Source: Clostridia bacterium (GTDB lineage Bacteria > Bacillota > Clostridia > Oscillospirales > Acutalibacteraceae). Taken from it: a DNA stretch of 38,071 nt. Below, piece after piece: positions 7,501 through 16,131 of the stretch. Both the position numbers and the translations under genes were made by a program. How positions within the stretch are numbered: position 1 is the first letter of the stretch; every line of letters starts with the position of its first letter. The stretch is taken from contig JAGAPN010000013.1 in assembly GCA_017623235.1 (NCBI GenBank), positions 1-38,071 of the forward strand. The letters run 5' to 3'. The notes below the pieces were generated by a model that ran no database searches, was not told the origin of the DNA, and was given only the letters and a program-made list of their open reading frames with translations.

Positions 7501-8049
7501 TCCAACAACACCCCCTGCGATGAGTTCTACGAGATTCTTGACTCCCTCTACGTCAGCTCCTTTATTGTAAGCGACATTGACCTTATCAAAGCCAAGAAGT
7601 CCTACAGAGACAGAACCCACAACGCCAACTTTGCCGACACCGAGTTCAGCAAGGCGGTTAAGGAGTTCGAGCTTACGGCTATACACAAGGGTCCCACCTC
7701 GGTATTTGAAATTCCCGTTGCTTACTACGCCTCCCTGCCCAACAGCCAGCGCTTCACCGGCGAAATTTCGGGTATCGTTGACGCTGTTATCAAGAGCTTT
7801 GAGGATGAGCTTACCGCCTGCGAGGAGAAGGACGACGTTAAGTTCAAGCTTTGCACTATCCTTCAGCAGCAGCTTGACCTTCTCACCGCAAACTACGACA
7901 AGTATGAAGGCCTTAACGGCGGCCTCAGCTTTAAGAACAACCCCGTTAACGAAATAATTGTTCGCAAGATCACCCAGCTTATTGAATCCACCCCCGAGCC
8001 CACCGACTATATCGAGCTGGTTGAAAATATGAAGAAGCTGTTTAACTAA
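4510..8049 (+). CDS. Large tubulin/FtsZ-like GTPase-type protein
   Basis: An 1179-residue cytoplasmic protein whose first ~250 residues carry tubulin-superfamily nucleotide motifs: GVGGTG at 19-24 (T1 loop), FVCLDTN near 45-51 in the place of the FtsZ N-T-D loop, GAGQVR at 107-112 (T3-like) and SGGTGSG at 159-165, the tubulin signature G-box. This fits the family called tubulin-like (Tubulin_2), whose members are much larger than FtsZ (about 350-400 residues). The remaining ~900 residues are mostly helical, charged and have no motif I recognise. There is no signal or TM segment, so membrane contact would need the products of the two TM genes downstream. FtsZ-like proteins of this sort have been proposed to act in membrane remodelling. 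Its strong codon bias suggests good expression. GTP use and polymerisation are inferred. Confidence 0.8.
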   Translation: MAKEKVKINQVEAPTLFIGVGGTGCDIVKRVAEMCRPGETANISFVCLDTNVNDLLSVKDNDAKAKVYSVQTSNTQTVGDYLSYDDDAMRNWFPKNAVIYDKTVSEGAGQVRAISRLALNATIKTGKIRPLYDAIDDLFRKDGKAMKQALRIVIVSTSSGGTGSGIALPLAMFTRDYVTSKYPNTSLIVRSLILLPETLDSVIDSAVERDSQRRNAYATIKEINAFMMKGSGFLDVESDLKRYGNLHIDFPIAGTEDKRSLSVLPFDFCFLMDGQDAEDSTLISIDQYKQQAAQALYEQNIGPMQRNAFSVEDNIIKEMSNPGNYGRNRFGAIGAATIRYPYEKVTDYVAYDWVLDNVGGEGEANKWGKYDKAFQAKVAEARKQGRPSSEGPFIWDVYTEKMDNAKDKFSVDLRNKFVNRTDVRKRLSAFQSALKRELMEAVYSTSAVQNAANAANMLAVEIDYTDINNRGMAADNASTLRNYEEAVRKNVKDIAAAKAEALFMNEQKTINEKNPATIEFLMKNAYGDICHPNAMRYMLYELMKFFDKERGTAQKMAETAGSAMNMYHSDAADADFSYGKKKISTFEELCAAEKREPSFKDKINGYNKIYDKLNEAMTGYYGAIKQFCEKTAEFEAYNAGYNYVKELAEEFQRFYSTFAEKVSMIDRNKDDLVNEIKFRKGDSVYNICSSKELLDELSLTTKNIANDSSMLDDAVNGDIFDAVKKNVAFEREIRALDVVEEDLSVDIFDDVLVKYYKEDVRRKCPDLDMNIIEAIAREKRLLARLTNKSESDGDGKKVFGNVSTEELERYIAETIEKGSRLAAPSVQRMRNVESREIVLCAYNKSLLDMRNFRIKELMPKGNAVESISRYELRFFNALYNLTPDKLNKFAAAKNSETVKRRGGLYHTAYTAYSRDIGPDSTKGSKISTHIDKRWDSIAVMPELDFDHQKREMLKIHQAMVYGLLFKAINRVPLSLENGGKMVYKYHNSEDRDVSLTVSNNTPCDEFYEILDSLYVSSFIVSDIDLIKAKKSYRDRTHNANFADTEFSKAVKEFELTAIHKGPTSVFEIPVAYYASLPNSQRFTGEISGIVDAVIKSFEDELTACEEKDDVKFKLCTILQQQLDLLTANYDKYEGLNGGLSFKNNPVNEIIVRKITQLIESTPEPTDYIELVENMKKLFN

Positions 8050-8112
8050 TTATTTACGCTACGTCCCTTGGCCGCAGAATGCGGCCGAGGGGCCTGAACG
8101 GAGGTGAGAAAT

Positions 8113-10122
8113 GTGTTCACTGTAATTATTGCAGATAAAGAATATCTTCAGAAAATTGAAGAGTATAATCTGTTTTTAAAGCCTTTTTTAACAAGTCCCG
8201 ACCTGGCCCTGTGCCGGTGGGATACCGAAAAATCGGGCATTACCGAAATGGTGCCCGACCTGGCCCGCACGGTTGGTCGCCGCAAGGATTGGCGAGCAGT
8301 TATAATCTGCGATGAGAAGGGTCTTAACAAGCAAAACCCCTTCGACCTGGTAGATTACACCGCCGAAAAGTACGACGGCCCCCTCCACTGCGAGTCTAAG
8401 GACCCCGACGCTGTATCCGAGTATCAGGCCTTTTTAGAAAAAGAGCATAAGAAAAAGCTTGCCGCCTACGAGCAGGCTATGGAGAATCCTCTTACCCGTC
8501 TGGTAACCTTCTTCTGTAATTCCCCCTCTGTCACCAAGGAGGACCATCCCGAGTTTTCAAAGAACGACTCGGGCTATCTGCGCTACATTGAGGAAAACAA
8601 GGTCAAGCAGGCCCTTCGTGCCTCCCTTTTGGCCAACGACACCCCTCAGACTATGCCCCCTACCAACATCTACTGCATAGCCAAGCGCACCTATCAGTCT
8701 GCCGCAGAGGAGTTTGAAACGGTGTGGTCCCCCCATACCGAGCTGGAATACAGCCGCTTCTATGACAGAAATATGTATTTCGACAAGATGCGTTACCTTA
8801 TCTTTGACATACTTCCCAAGACACAGCAGGGCTACGATTTTGACTACGTCAGATTCCTTTACGCTACCCTGGTGCTGGGCGCCAAGGATATTCCCAACGG
8901 CAGTCTTGCGCCCGAGCGTGTTTACCGTCTGGAGTGTGAAAACGATGAGGAGGCCCTCAGCCGCCTGCTTCAGAGCTACGAGTACAAAATGCAGCTTACA
9001 AAGGAAGAGCTGCAGCTCAAAATAAAGGACATCCGTGACAAAAAGCCCCGCACCCTGCAGGATAAGGACGTGCGACAGATATTCTCAGCCCGTCCCGTTA
9101 TGGCTTCCAGGGCTACCGATGATTTTGATATTAAAAATCTCTTTGCCGACCACTCAAAGGTGGGTCTGGCCGACGGCTGCCCCGAGGATGAGGCCATTTA
9201 TTGGGACCGTGAGTATAAAAAATCCCAGAAGGCTCTGGCCCAGCTGCTTAAGCTTTCACGCCGTGCCATAAAGAAGGTTGTCCGTGACAGCCGTGATTTG
9301 GAGGAGGGTATTGATACCTCCCTGCAGCTCAACGAGTTCCAGCTTGAGGACGTAAAGGAAAGAATTACCGCCCAGGAGCTGGCTATGCTCCAAACCGAGA
9401 TTGTAAACCTTTATGATGAGAAACCGTTTCTCGACCGCCTCAGCCGTGAGGATGAAAAGGTTGAGAAAAAGATAAGCCAGCGTATGTACCGCAACCCCAC
9501 CCTTATAATAGGCGCCCTTTGCCTGGTTGCCTTTATTCTGGGCTTTGTAACCCTCTTCTTTAAGAGCCCCAACGCCAACCTTGTAAACGGCTCGCTGGGC
9601 CTTATTATCACCCTGGTGGCCCTGGGCGCATTTGCTCTGGCAGCCCTTATTACCCTTTTCTTCCTAAGGGGAGGCCTGGTTTCCAAAATCAAGGATTACA
9701 ACAACGCCGCCAACGGCATCAATCACAGCATTGCCTCTATGGTGGAGCAGTACAGCAAGTATCTGTCTTATATGAACAACGTCCGCCGTGGCTACGAGGT
9801 GCTGGATGCCGCCGAGGATACCTACAATCCTGATGCCGGCAAAATCATCCTTTACAAAAAGCATATCGGTGATATTGAAGAGTCCAACCTTGCCGTCCGC
9901 AGGGTATTCGGCCAATATATGGAGGAGAGCATCAGCTTTGATAAAAGCCACATCCTCCCCTACACCTTCAACTATGACCGTGTGGGTGATTACACCTATC
10001 CTCTGCCCTATTCCGAGGGCACCAACCGCAATATAACCTTTATTCACGAAGGCAACACGGCCAGCGTGCCCGTTGATTTCGTGAAGAGTCTGATAGTCAG
10101 AAGGGAGGAGCTTTATGAATAA
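8113..10122 (+). CDS. Two-TM protein of the VWA-tubulin operon, unknown function
   Basis: About 669 residues, no family recognised. The N-terminal ~460 residues are soluble and charged, with stretches likely to form coiled coil (around 280-310 and 370-450, rich in K/E/L). Two adjacent TM helices follow (about 465-487 and 496-521 counted from the upstream GTG, joined by a short loop), then a ~150-residue C-terminal soluble part. Both large ends should be cytoplasmic, with a hairpin in the membrane. I start at GTG 8113 because GGAGGTG (8100-8106) is the ribosome binding site; the in-frame GTG at 8104 overlaps it. The next gene starts inside this one (ATG 10115, 8-nt overlap), so the two are probably translationally coupled and act together, perhaps tethering the tubulin-like protein to the membrane. 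That role is only inferred. Confidence 0.75.
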   Translation: MFTVIIADKEYLQKIEEYNLFLKPFLTSPDLALCRWDTEKSGITEMVPDLARTVGRRKDWRAVIICDEKGLNKQNPFDLVDYTAEKYDGPLHCESKDPDAVSEYQAFLEKEHKKKLAAYEQAMENPLTRLVTFFCNSPSVTKEDHPEFSKNDSGYLRYIEENKVKQALRASLLANDTPQTMPPTNIYCIAKRTYQSAAEEFETVWSPHTELEYSRFYDRNMYFDKMRYLIFDILPKTQQGYDFDYVRFLYATLVLGAKDIPNGSLAPERVYRLECENDEEALSRLLQSYEYKMQLTKEELQLKIKDIRDKKPRTLQDKDVRQIFSARPVMASRATDDFDIKNLFADHSKVGLADGCPEDEAIYWDREYKKSQKALAQLLKLSRRAIKKVVRDSRDLEEGIDTSLQLNEFQLEDVKERITAQELAMLQTEIVNLYDEKPFLDRLSREDEKVEKKISQRMYRNPTLIIGALCLVAFILGFVTLFFKSPNANLVNGSLGLIITLVALGAFALAALITLFFLRGGLVSKIKDYNNAANGINHSIASMVEQYSKYLSYMNNVRRGYEVLDAAEDTYNPDAGKIILYKKHIGDIEESNLAVRRVFGQYMEESISFDKSHILPYTFNYDRVGDYTYPLPYSEGTNRNITFIHEGNTASVPVDFVKSLIVRREELYE

Positions 10123-13100
10123 TTTTTCCTTTATAGCTTCGGTACTTCTGGTGTCAGCCCCCTTCCTGCTGCTGGCAATGCTCAGCGCAAAAAACAACCT
10201 TAAAAAGGAGTTTCGGTGCCGCCAGGGCCTTATGCCCATAATTGCCGCCGTATTCTGCATAGTTGTTGTCTGCCTTCTTAACGTCATCAACAACTGGATT
10301 TTCCTCTTTTTGCAGAACATCGACAACTGGCTGGCCTCCCTGGCCCAGTGGCTGGAGGGTATCGCAGGGGGCGCTCTGGCCTCGGTAGCAGGGGTAATTC
10401 TTGCCCTGTCCGAGCAGATTGACGCCTTCCTCCGCAACCTTAACCTCCCCTTCTGGGCGGCGGTTATATCCAACTCCTTTATCATTACGGCTTACATTGT
10501 TTTCAAGCGTATAGCAATCTCCCTGTTAAAGGTGTTCTGCAACGAAAACAAAAAGCCCTACAGCTGGTTTGCAAGCCTGGTTTACGAAAAACGCACCGAG
10601 GACGGTCTGTGGTACGTAAAATCCCACTTTATACAGGGTATTACCTTTGCCAAGTCCCTCTACTACGTTGCCCTGATATTCGGTATTGCGGGAATCGGCG
10701 TCAGCTCCTTCCTGGTTGCCGGAAATCTGATTTCCTCCCTCTATTACCCCGTTATCAGCGTGATTCTGGTAGGAGAAATCTATTTCTTCCTGGACGGCGC
10801 CCGCTTCGACCGAGGCAAAGGCAGTCTTTCGGTAGAGAGCGACCGTGCCACCAAGTTCTGCGACTACACCTTTATGAGGGGTATTCTGCGCAAGAGCTTC
10901 TCGGATAAGCTGCTTTCCGAAAATACCACCGTTAACCACAGCGACCTGCTGGCCTTCCGCACCAACGACGAGGTTATCTCGGCCCTGCAGGACGATGCCG
11001 ACCCGGTTATCGAGGCCTACGGCATATTTATGGACAAAAAGTCCAAGGGCGGTCTGAAAATCGACCAAAACTACCTGGTGTCGGGTCTTACCCTGCTCCG
11101 GGGTAAAAGCGTGCTTTTCAACAACCCCTTCTACTATGACCTTATCCCCTACGTTTTCTATCCCCTTAACAGGGCCATTCTCCGTAGGAAAAAGGTGCTT
11201 ATAGTGCTGGGCCGTCACTCGGTAGAGCAGGATATTGAGGCCTGGTGCCGTGACGGTATTGCCTCGGTTACGGGAATCCCCTTCCTGTGGAATATCGGAA
11301 TTCTGGGTAAGGAGCAGGCCGACCTGGATATCGGCATCGTTACCCGTTCCGCCGTTCACGACCTGGCCATTCACGAAAGCAACGCCGAGTTCTTCTCCAA
11401 GGTGGATTTTGTGGTGCTTATAGAGCCCTCCCGCCTTATCTCCACAGCCCAGATTGGTCTGAACTCCATAGTTCGCTACTGCCGCCGTGGTGGAAACGAC
11501 CCTGTTTTCTGCTCCACCGATAAAAACTGCGACGGCATTATCGACGCCCTCTCCCACGTGCTGATGACCAGCCTTGAGGAGGTTTCGGCCACAAACAAGC
11601 ACCGTGGCACCTCTTCTTATATGTGTTGGGAGGCCGATGAAGAGCATCTCCAGCACAGAATGCTCCCCAACCTCTCCCGTTATCTGGGTGTCGGTACAGA
11701 GCTTTCCTTCTCCGCCCTTAAAAGGCAGGTTTCCAAGGCCTCCTGGTACGGCGGTGAAGCCTTCCCCGTGGTGGATATGCATTGGATTGCCAAGCAGTAC
11801 CACTATGACCTTATGACCTACGCCGCCCTGCCCCCACAGCAGGCCCTCTTTGACGAGGTTTTCACCTCCTCGGCCAATATGTGGAGCGCCCGTGTGGAGG
11901 AAAACCATTATCTCAGCGTCGAGGACGAAAGCTATAATATGTATGAGATAAAGCGTTCCTTCTCCACCAGGGCCGAAAACCAGGGCTTTATAAACGTTAT
12001 CTCCACCGATTACCTCTTAAAGGATTATATGGCGGCCAACGACGGCATTTTTGATGCCGACTCAAAGGCCATCCCCTATATCGTGGCAGACTACGCCCAC
12101 ACCGCGCGCAACGTTATCTACCGTCTGTGCCTGCGGCTTTCTACCATGGCCCTTCACGCCGAGGATATCGCACAGGAGCTGGGTCTTATAAACGTTCCCC
12201 TTGGGGAGGATATGAAAGAAACCCTGTGGCAGCAGGTCTGCCATATTGCCCAGGGGGTTGGCGTCCGCCACTTTGACGACAGCCTCGGGGCCGAGCTGCT
12301 CCATATTACCAAGGGCGGAAAAGATTACGTCTTCGACTCCACGGTAATTGAGGTTCAGCACAAGTACTGCTACGAAACGGGCCTTATGGAGGACCTCTAC
12401 CTTATAAAGGATAAAACCTTTATAAACGTGTTCCTGGGTGACCTCCTCTCCGCCGAGTACGTAGCCGAAAACGAAACCAAGGAAAACCAGTACATCGGTA
12501 CCGAGCTTCGTGGTCACGTCTTCCAGAAATATTTGCCCGGCCAGTTCTTCACCCTTGGCGGTAAGTACTACGAAATGCTGGGTATGGTGCTGGACGGCAG
12601 GGTTATCGTCCGCCGTGCGGCCGACCACATTACGGGTCGTCCCCAGTACCGCCAGGTAAGAAATTACCGCTTTGCCAATATAACCGATGCTTCGGATATC
12701 GGCTCTATAAAGAATATGGGCAGCTACGCTATTACAAGGCAGTTTGCAGACATCTCGGTGCAGACCCCTGCCTATTGGCAGATGGGCCGCTACAACGATT
12801 TTGCTTCGGCCAAGAGGATAGATATAAACGGCGTGCCCCTGCGTGAGTACAACAATAAAATGTTCCTCCGCATAGACTTTTCCGAGGCGGTTGCCCCCGA
12901 CAAGGCTACGGTTGATACCATTGCCGCCCTTATGAACGAGGTTTTCCGTACCCTCTACGCCGAAAATCAGAATATGATTGTGGCGGTAACCAAGGGTCAG
13001 GCCCAGGTTCCCTTAACCTACAGCCTGGATAACGAGGATATCCCCTTAAGCAGCATTTACATTATTGAAGACAGCCAGATGGATATCGGTCTTTTAGTAA

Positions 13101-14665
13101 GTGTTGAGCGTAATCTTAACCGTATCTTTAACATAATCTGCGACTATCTTGAGTGGCACACCGATGCCCTGGAGAAGAGTAAGAATCCTCCCGTTACCGA
13201 AAAGCCCGATTTCACCATTTCCGATGAAGAAAGGGCCGCCGAGAAGGAGGAGAAGGGCATTAAGGGCTTCTTTAAGAAGATTGGCAGAGCCTTTAAGAAG
13301 GTAGGAGGCTTCTTCAAAAAGCTTTTCGGCAAAAAGAAGAAGGGTGAAGAGCCTACCGAGGGCGCAGATAATGCCGAAACCGCCGAGGCCCCCACGGCCC
13401 AGGAGCCCAAAAAGGGCTGGTGGCAGCGTCAGAAGGAAAAGAGGGCCAAAAAGAAGACCGAAAAGGCTGAAAAGGCGGCCGCCGAGGCAGAGGCCGCAGC
13501 AGAGGCCGAGGAACCCACCGAGCCTCAGACTCCCGAATACACCGAAGAGCCTACCGCACGGGTAACCCTGGAGCCTGCCGAGGAGGAAGCCGCCCCCGCC
13601 GAGGAAGAAGCCTCGGAGGAAGCCGCTTCTACCGAGGAAACTACCCAGGAGGGCGGACAAAATGACGGCTCGGATAACGAGGAATCACTGATGAATATTG
13701 CTCCACCTAAATATCTGTACAGCCTGCTCCCCTCTGAGGAGCCCCAGGCACCTGCCGAGGCTACGGAGGAGGCTACGGATGAAACACCTGCACAAGAGGA
13801 AAAATCTCCCGTGCCTGTACGCAAGCCCTATCATCAGCGCTATTACCTGCTTTACGGCGGCGAGGAGGAGCCCTCTACCATTAACGTAGGCGGCGCCCTG
13901 AACGCTCTGCAGCTTCTGGGCTTTGGCAAAAATTCTTTAAGCCAGGCCAGAAACGGTATATTTGATTCCGAAATCATTGAGCAGAGTCTGCAGACCGACC
14001 CCTCTGCAACCCACCGCTGCGATTACTGCGGAGCCGAGCTTTTCGGCGCCGAGTATGAAATTCAGGCCGACGGCCGTGAGCGCTGCAACATCTGCAGCCG
14101 CACCGCCGTTAAGACCCCCGAGGAGTTCCAGAAGATTTATAACTCTGTGGTTCAGAATATGACCACCTTCTTCGGAATAACCCTCAACGCCCCCATAAAG
14201 GTCGAGATGGTTAACAGCAAGACCCTCCACAAAAAGCTGGGTAAACGCTTTGTTCCCACCTCCAACTCCGATGCCCGCATACTGGGCGTGGCTATCCGTG
14301 ACAAGAAGGGTAACTACACCATTATGCTGGAAAACGGCACCCCCAGGCTCAGCGCCATTATGACCACCGTACACGAGCTGACCCACATCTGGCAGTACCT
14401 TAACTGGAACGCCGCACAGATTAAGCACCTCTACGGTAACAAGCTGAACCTTCAGGTTTATGAGGGTATGGCTAAATGGGTAGAAATACAGTACGCCTTC
14501 CTTATAAATGAAAGCAGTACTGCCAAGCGTGAAGAGCTTATTACCCGTATGCGCCAGGATGAATACGGTTTAGGCTTCCTCAAGTATGACGAGGTCTATC
14601 CCCTGTCCTACGGCACTATGCTGCTGGGTGATACACCCTTTAACAATCCCGAAAAACCCCTATAA
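10115..14665 (+). CDS. Giant polytopic protein with C-terminal LIM-like zinc finger and DA1-like metallopeptidase
   Basis: 1516 residues. Residues 1-230 hold about five to six TM helices (near 6-23, 40-57, 84-98, 111-135, 182-203 and 210-227). A large soluble part follows (about 240-1030), unrecognised; 370-530 has alternating strands and helices faintly like a helicase core but no Walker A. Then comes a Lys-rich amphipathic segment (about 1047-1075, FFKK repeats) and an acidic Ala/Glu/Pro linker to about 1240. The C-terminus has a four-Cys finger (C1302, C1305, C1324, C1327) and a zinc peptidase site HELTH (1420-1424) with a Glu-Gly at 1450 as likely third ligand. Finger, then a TPR/LPR-like motif, then HExxH and EG is the order in the LIM-DA1 peptidase family. 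The last gene of its operon; possibly the effector released or activated by it. Confidence 0.75.
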   Translation: MNNFSFIASVLLVSAPFLLLAMLSAKNNLKKEFRCRQGLMPIIAAVFCIVVVCLLNVINNWIFLFLQNIDNWLASLAQWLEGIAGGALASVAGVILALSEQIDAFLRNLNLPFWAAVISNSFIITAYIVFKRIAISLLKVFCNENKKPYSWFASLVYEKRTEDGLWYVKSHFIQGITFAKSLYYVALIFGIAGIGVSSFLVAGNLISSLYYPVISVILVGEIYFFLDGARFDRGKGSLSVESDRATKFCDYTFMRGILRKSFSDKLLSENTTVNHSDLLAFRTNDEVISALQDDADPVIEAYGIFMDKKSKGGLKIDQNYLVSGLTLLRGKSVLFNNPFYYDLIPYVFYPLNRAILRRKKVLIVLGRHSVEQDIEAWCRDGIASVTGIPFLWNIGILGKEQADLDIGIVTRSAVHDLAIHESNAEFFSKVDFVVLIEPSRLISTAQIGLNSIVRYCRRGGNDPVFCSTDKNCDGIIDALSHVLMTSLEEVSATNKHRGTSSYMCWEADEEHLQHRMLPNLSRYLGVGTELSFSALKRQVSKASWYGGEAFPVVDMHWIAKQYHYDLMTYAALPPQQALFDEVFTSSANMWSARVEENHYLSVEDESYNMYEIKRSFSTRAENQGFINVISTDYLLKDYMAANDGIFDADSKAIPYIVADYAHTARNVIYRLCLRLSTMALHAEDIAQELGLINVPLGEDMKETLWQQVCHIAQGVGVRHFDDSLGAELLHITKGGKDYVFDSTVIEVQHKYCYETGLMEDLYLIKDKTFINVFLGDLLSAEYVAENETKENQYIGTELRGHVFQKYLPGQFFTLGGKYYEMLGMVLDGRVIVRRAADHITGRPQYRQVRNYRFANITDASDIGSIKNMGSYAITRQFADISVQTPAYWQMGRYNDFASAKRIDINGVPLREYNNKMFLRIDFSEAVAPDKATVDTIAALMNEVFRTLYAENQNMIVAVTKGQAQVPLTYSLDNEDIPLSSIYIIEDSQMDIGLLVSVERNLNRIFNIICDYLEWHTDALEKSKNPPVTEKPDFTISDEERAAEKEEKGIKGFFKKIGRAFKKVGGFFKKLFGKKKKGEEPTEGADNAETAEAPTAQEPKKGWWQRQKEKRAKKKTEKAEKAAAEAEAAAEAEEPTEPQTPEYTEEPTARVTLEPAEEEAAPAEEEASEEAASTEETTQEGGQNDGSDNEESLMNIAPPKYLYSLLPSEEPQAPAEATEEATDETPAQEEKSPVPVRKPYHQRYYLLYGGEEEPSTINVGGALNALQLLGFGKNSLSQARNGIFDSEIIEQSLQTDPSATHRCDYCGAELFGAEYEIQADGRERCNICSRTAVKTPEEFQKIYNSVVQNMTTFFGITLNAPIKVEMVNSKTLHKKLGKRFVPTSNSDARILGVAIRDKKGNYTIMLENGTPRLSAIMTTVHELTHIWQYLNWNAAQIKHLYGNKLNLQVYEGMAKWVEIQYAFLINESSTAKREELITRMRQDEYGLGFLKYDEVYPLSYGTMLLGDTPFNNPEKPL

Positions 14666-14671
14666 GCTATG

Positions 14672-14697
14672 GCCCCTGCCGAATTTTCGGCAGGGGC
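14672..14697 (+). terminator. Terminator of the VWA-tubulin operon
   Basis: GCCCCTGCCGAA (14672-14683), TT loop, TTCGGCAGGGGC (14686-14697), then TTTCTCTCTGTTTTTTT. A strong 12-bp stem seven bases after the last stop codon. Confidence 0.9.
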
Positions 14698-14753
14698 TTT
14701 CTCTCTGTTTTTTTAAATTTTACCTCATTTTTTTAGATGCTCCCTTTATTTCG

Positions 14754-14782
14754 TTGACAAGAAAAAATTATTGTTATACACT
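14754..14782 (+). promoter_or_regulatory. Promoter of the GH1 gene
   Basis: TTGACA (14754-14759) with TACACT 17 bp further (14777-14782); TATACA at 14775 is an alternative -10 with a 15-bp spacer. It lies about 30 bp before the ATG and its AAAGGAG ribosome binding site. Confidence 0.6.
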
Positions 14783-14810
14783 AAATTTATAAACCGAAAG
14801 GAGAAGGCTT

Positions 14811-16091
14811 ATGACAGATATTTTTTCTATGAAGGCTTTTAATATGCCCGAGGGCTTTTTGTGGGGCAGCGCCACCGCAGGCCACCAGATAGAGGGCGAC
14901 AATATTCACAGCTCCCACTGGGTAACCGAGCTGGAAAATTTAAAGAAGGACCACGCTCCCGACTATGCGGCCTCTGGCAAGGCCTGCAATCATTACGAGC
15001 TTTACGAGCAGGACGTTAACCTGCTTTCCGACCTGGGTCACCGGGCCTTCCGTATGACGGTGGAGTGGAGCCGTATTCAGCCCGCACAGGGTGAATTCAA
15101 CAAGGAGGCTACCGACCACTATCTCCGTGAGCTTTCCCTACTTAAAGAGAAGGGCATAAAGGTATTCCTTACCCTGGTGCATTTCACTATGCCCCGTTGG
15201 TTTGACGAATTAGGCGGCTTCGGCAAGGAGGAGAACATCAAATATTTCGAGAGCTATCTTGAGTACATTGTGCCCTTCATCAGCCCCTACGTTTCCTACT
15301 GGAACACCTTTAACGAAACCAACCACGCCTCCTGGCCTACAGGCCCCAAGCTCTGCACCTTAAAGTTCCACGCTATGGCCTACCACCTTATAAAGAAGTA
15401 TTCCAAGGCCCCTATAGGTATGGCCCACGCCCTGCAGTTCTATCACCCCTACCGCTATCACGATGCCGCTGACAGACTGCTCTGCGACCATTACGACTAC
15501 ATAAACAACGAGTATTTCTTCAACGCCATCCGCACGGGTGAAATCGTTTTCCCCTTTACCGACGGCCAGTACTGCCCCGACCTTAAGGGAGCCAGCGATT
15601 TCTGGTCTATCAACTGGTACACCCGTACTATGCTGGACGCCCGCAAGGCCCAGCCCGTTGCCGACAAGTATAACCATAACGAGCTTACCCTTATAGATAA
15701 GAAATTCTATTTTGACGAGTTCTATGCCGAGGGTATGCTTCACTCCCTCACCCGCCTTAAGGATAAGCCTGTTTTCATCACCGAAAACGGCTGTTGCGCC
15801 GACGACGACCGCTTCAGAATAATCTATATTGCCCACATTCTGTCGGCCCTTCGTGACGCTATCGACTCGGGCGTAGATGTTCAGGGCTACCTTTACTGGT
15901 CCTTTATGGACAACTACGAATGGGGCTCCTTCCTGCCCAGGTTTGGTATGGTGCATTGTGATTTTGAAACCTTCAAGCGCACCCCCAAGCCCAGCGCCTA
16001 TTTCTATAAAGAAATTATTGAAAACAACGGCCTTAATCAGGAGATTATAAGAAAATATCTTTCCGAGCTTCCCAGCGTCGGACTGAAATAA
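14811..16091 (+). CDS. Glycoside hydrolase family 1 (beta-glucosidase-like)
   Basis: A 426-residue cytoplasmic GH1 enzyme with a (beta/alpha)8 barrel that removes beta-linked sugars from small glycosides by a retaining mechanism. The N-terminus has the family motif FLWGSATAGHQIEG (16-29). The acid/base is E169 in TFNET (usual family form NEP), and the nucleophile is E325 in FITENG. WSRIQP (86-91) and the late YLYWSFMDNYEWG motif that lines the sugar site are also present. No signal peptide and no PTS-specific phosphate pocket that I can identify, so aryl or free beta-glycosides are as likely as phosphorylated ones. Slightly short for GH1 (usually 440-480). A single-gene transcript, convergent with the modular surface protein gene, sharing one bidirectional terminator. 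Confidence 0.92.
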   Translation: MTDIFSMKAFNMPEGFLWGSATAGHQIEGDNIHSSHWVTELENLKKDHAPDYAASGKACNHYELYEQDVNLLSDLGHRAFRMTVEWSRIQPAQGEFNKEATDHYLRELSLLKEKGIKVFLTLVHFTMPRWFDELGGFGKEENIKYFESYLEYIVPFISPYVSYWNTFNETNHASWPTGPKLCTLKFHAMAYHLIKKYSKAPIGMAHALQFYHPYRYHDAADRLLCDHYDYINNEYFFNAIRTGEIVFPFTDGQYCPDLKGASDFWSINWYTRTMLDARKAQPVADKYNHNELTLIDKKFYFDEFYAEGMLHSLTRLKDKPVFITENGCCADDDRFRIIYIAHILSALRDAIDSGVDVQGYLYWSFMDNYEWGSFLPRFGMVHCDFETFKRTPKPSAYFYKEIIENNGLNQEIIRKYLSELPSVGLK

Positions 16092-16095
16092 AAAA

Positions 16096-16130
16096 CCAGC
16101 CGTCAGATTTTATCTGACGGCTGATTTTTT
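16096..16130. terminator. Bidirectional terminator between convergent genes
   Basis: AGCCGTCAGAT (16098-16108), TTT loop, ATCTGACGGCT (16112-16122), flanked by an A-run and a T-run. A 33-nt stretch here (16091-16123) is identical to the terminator at 22895-22927. Confidence 0.9.
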
Positions 16131-16131
16131 T

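Noticed and set aside
4675-7686. Open frame of about 1000 codons on the minus strand
   Set aside because: It lies antisense to the tubulin-like gene, is low-complexity Val/Gly/Leu-rich and results from strong third-position bias in the real gene.
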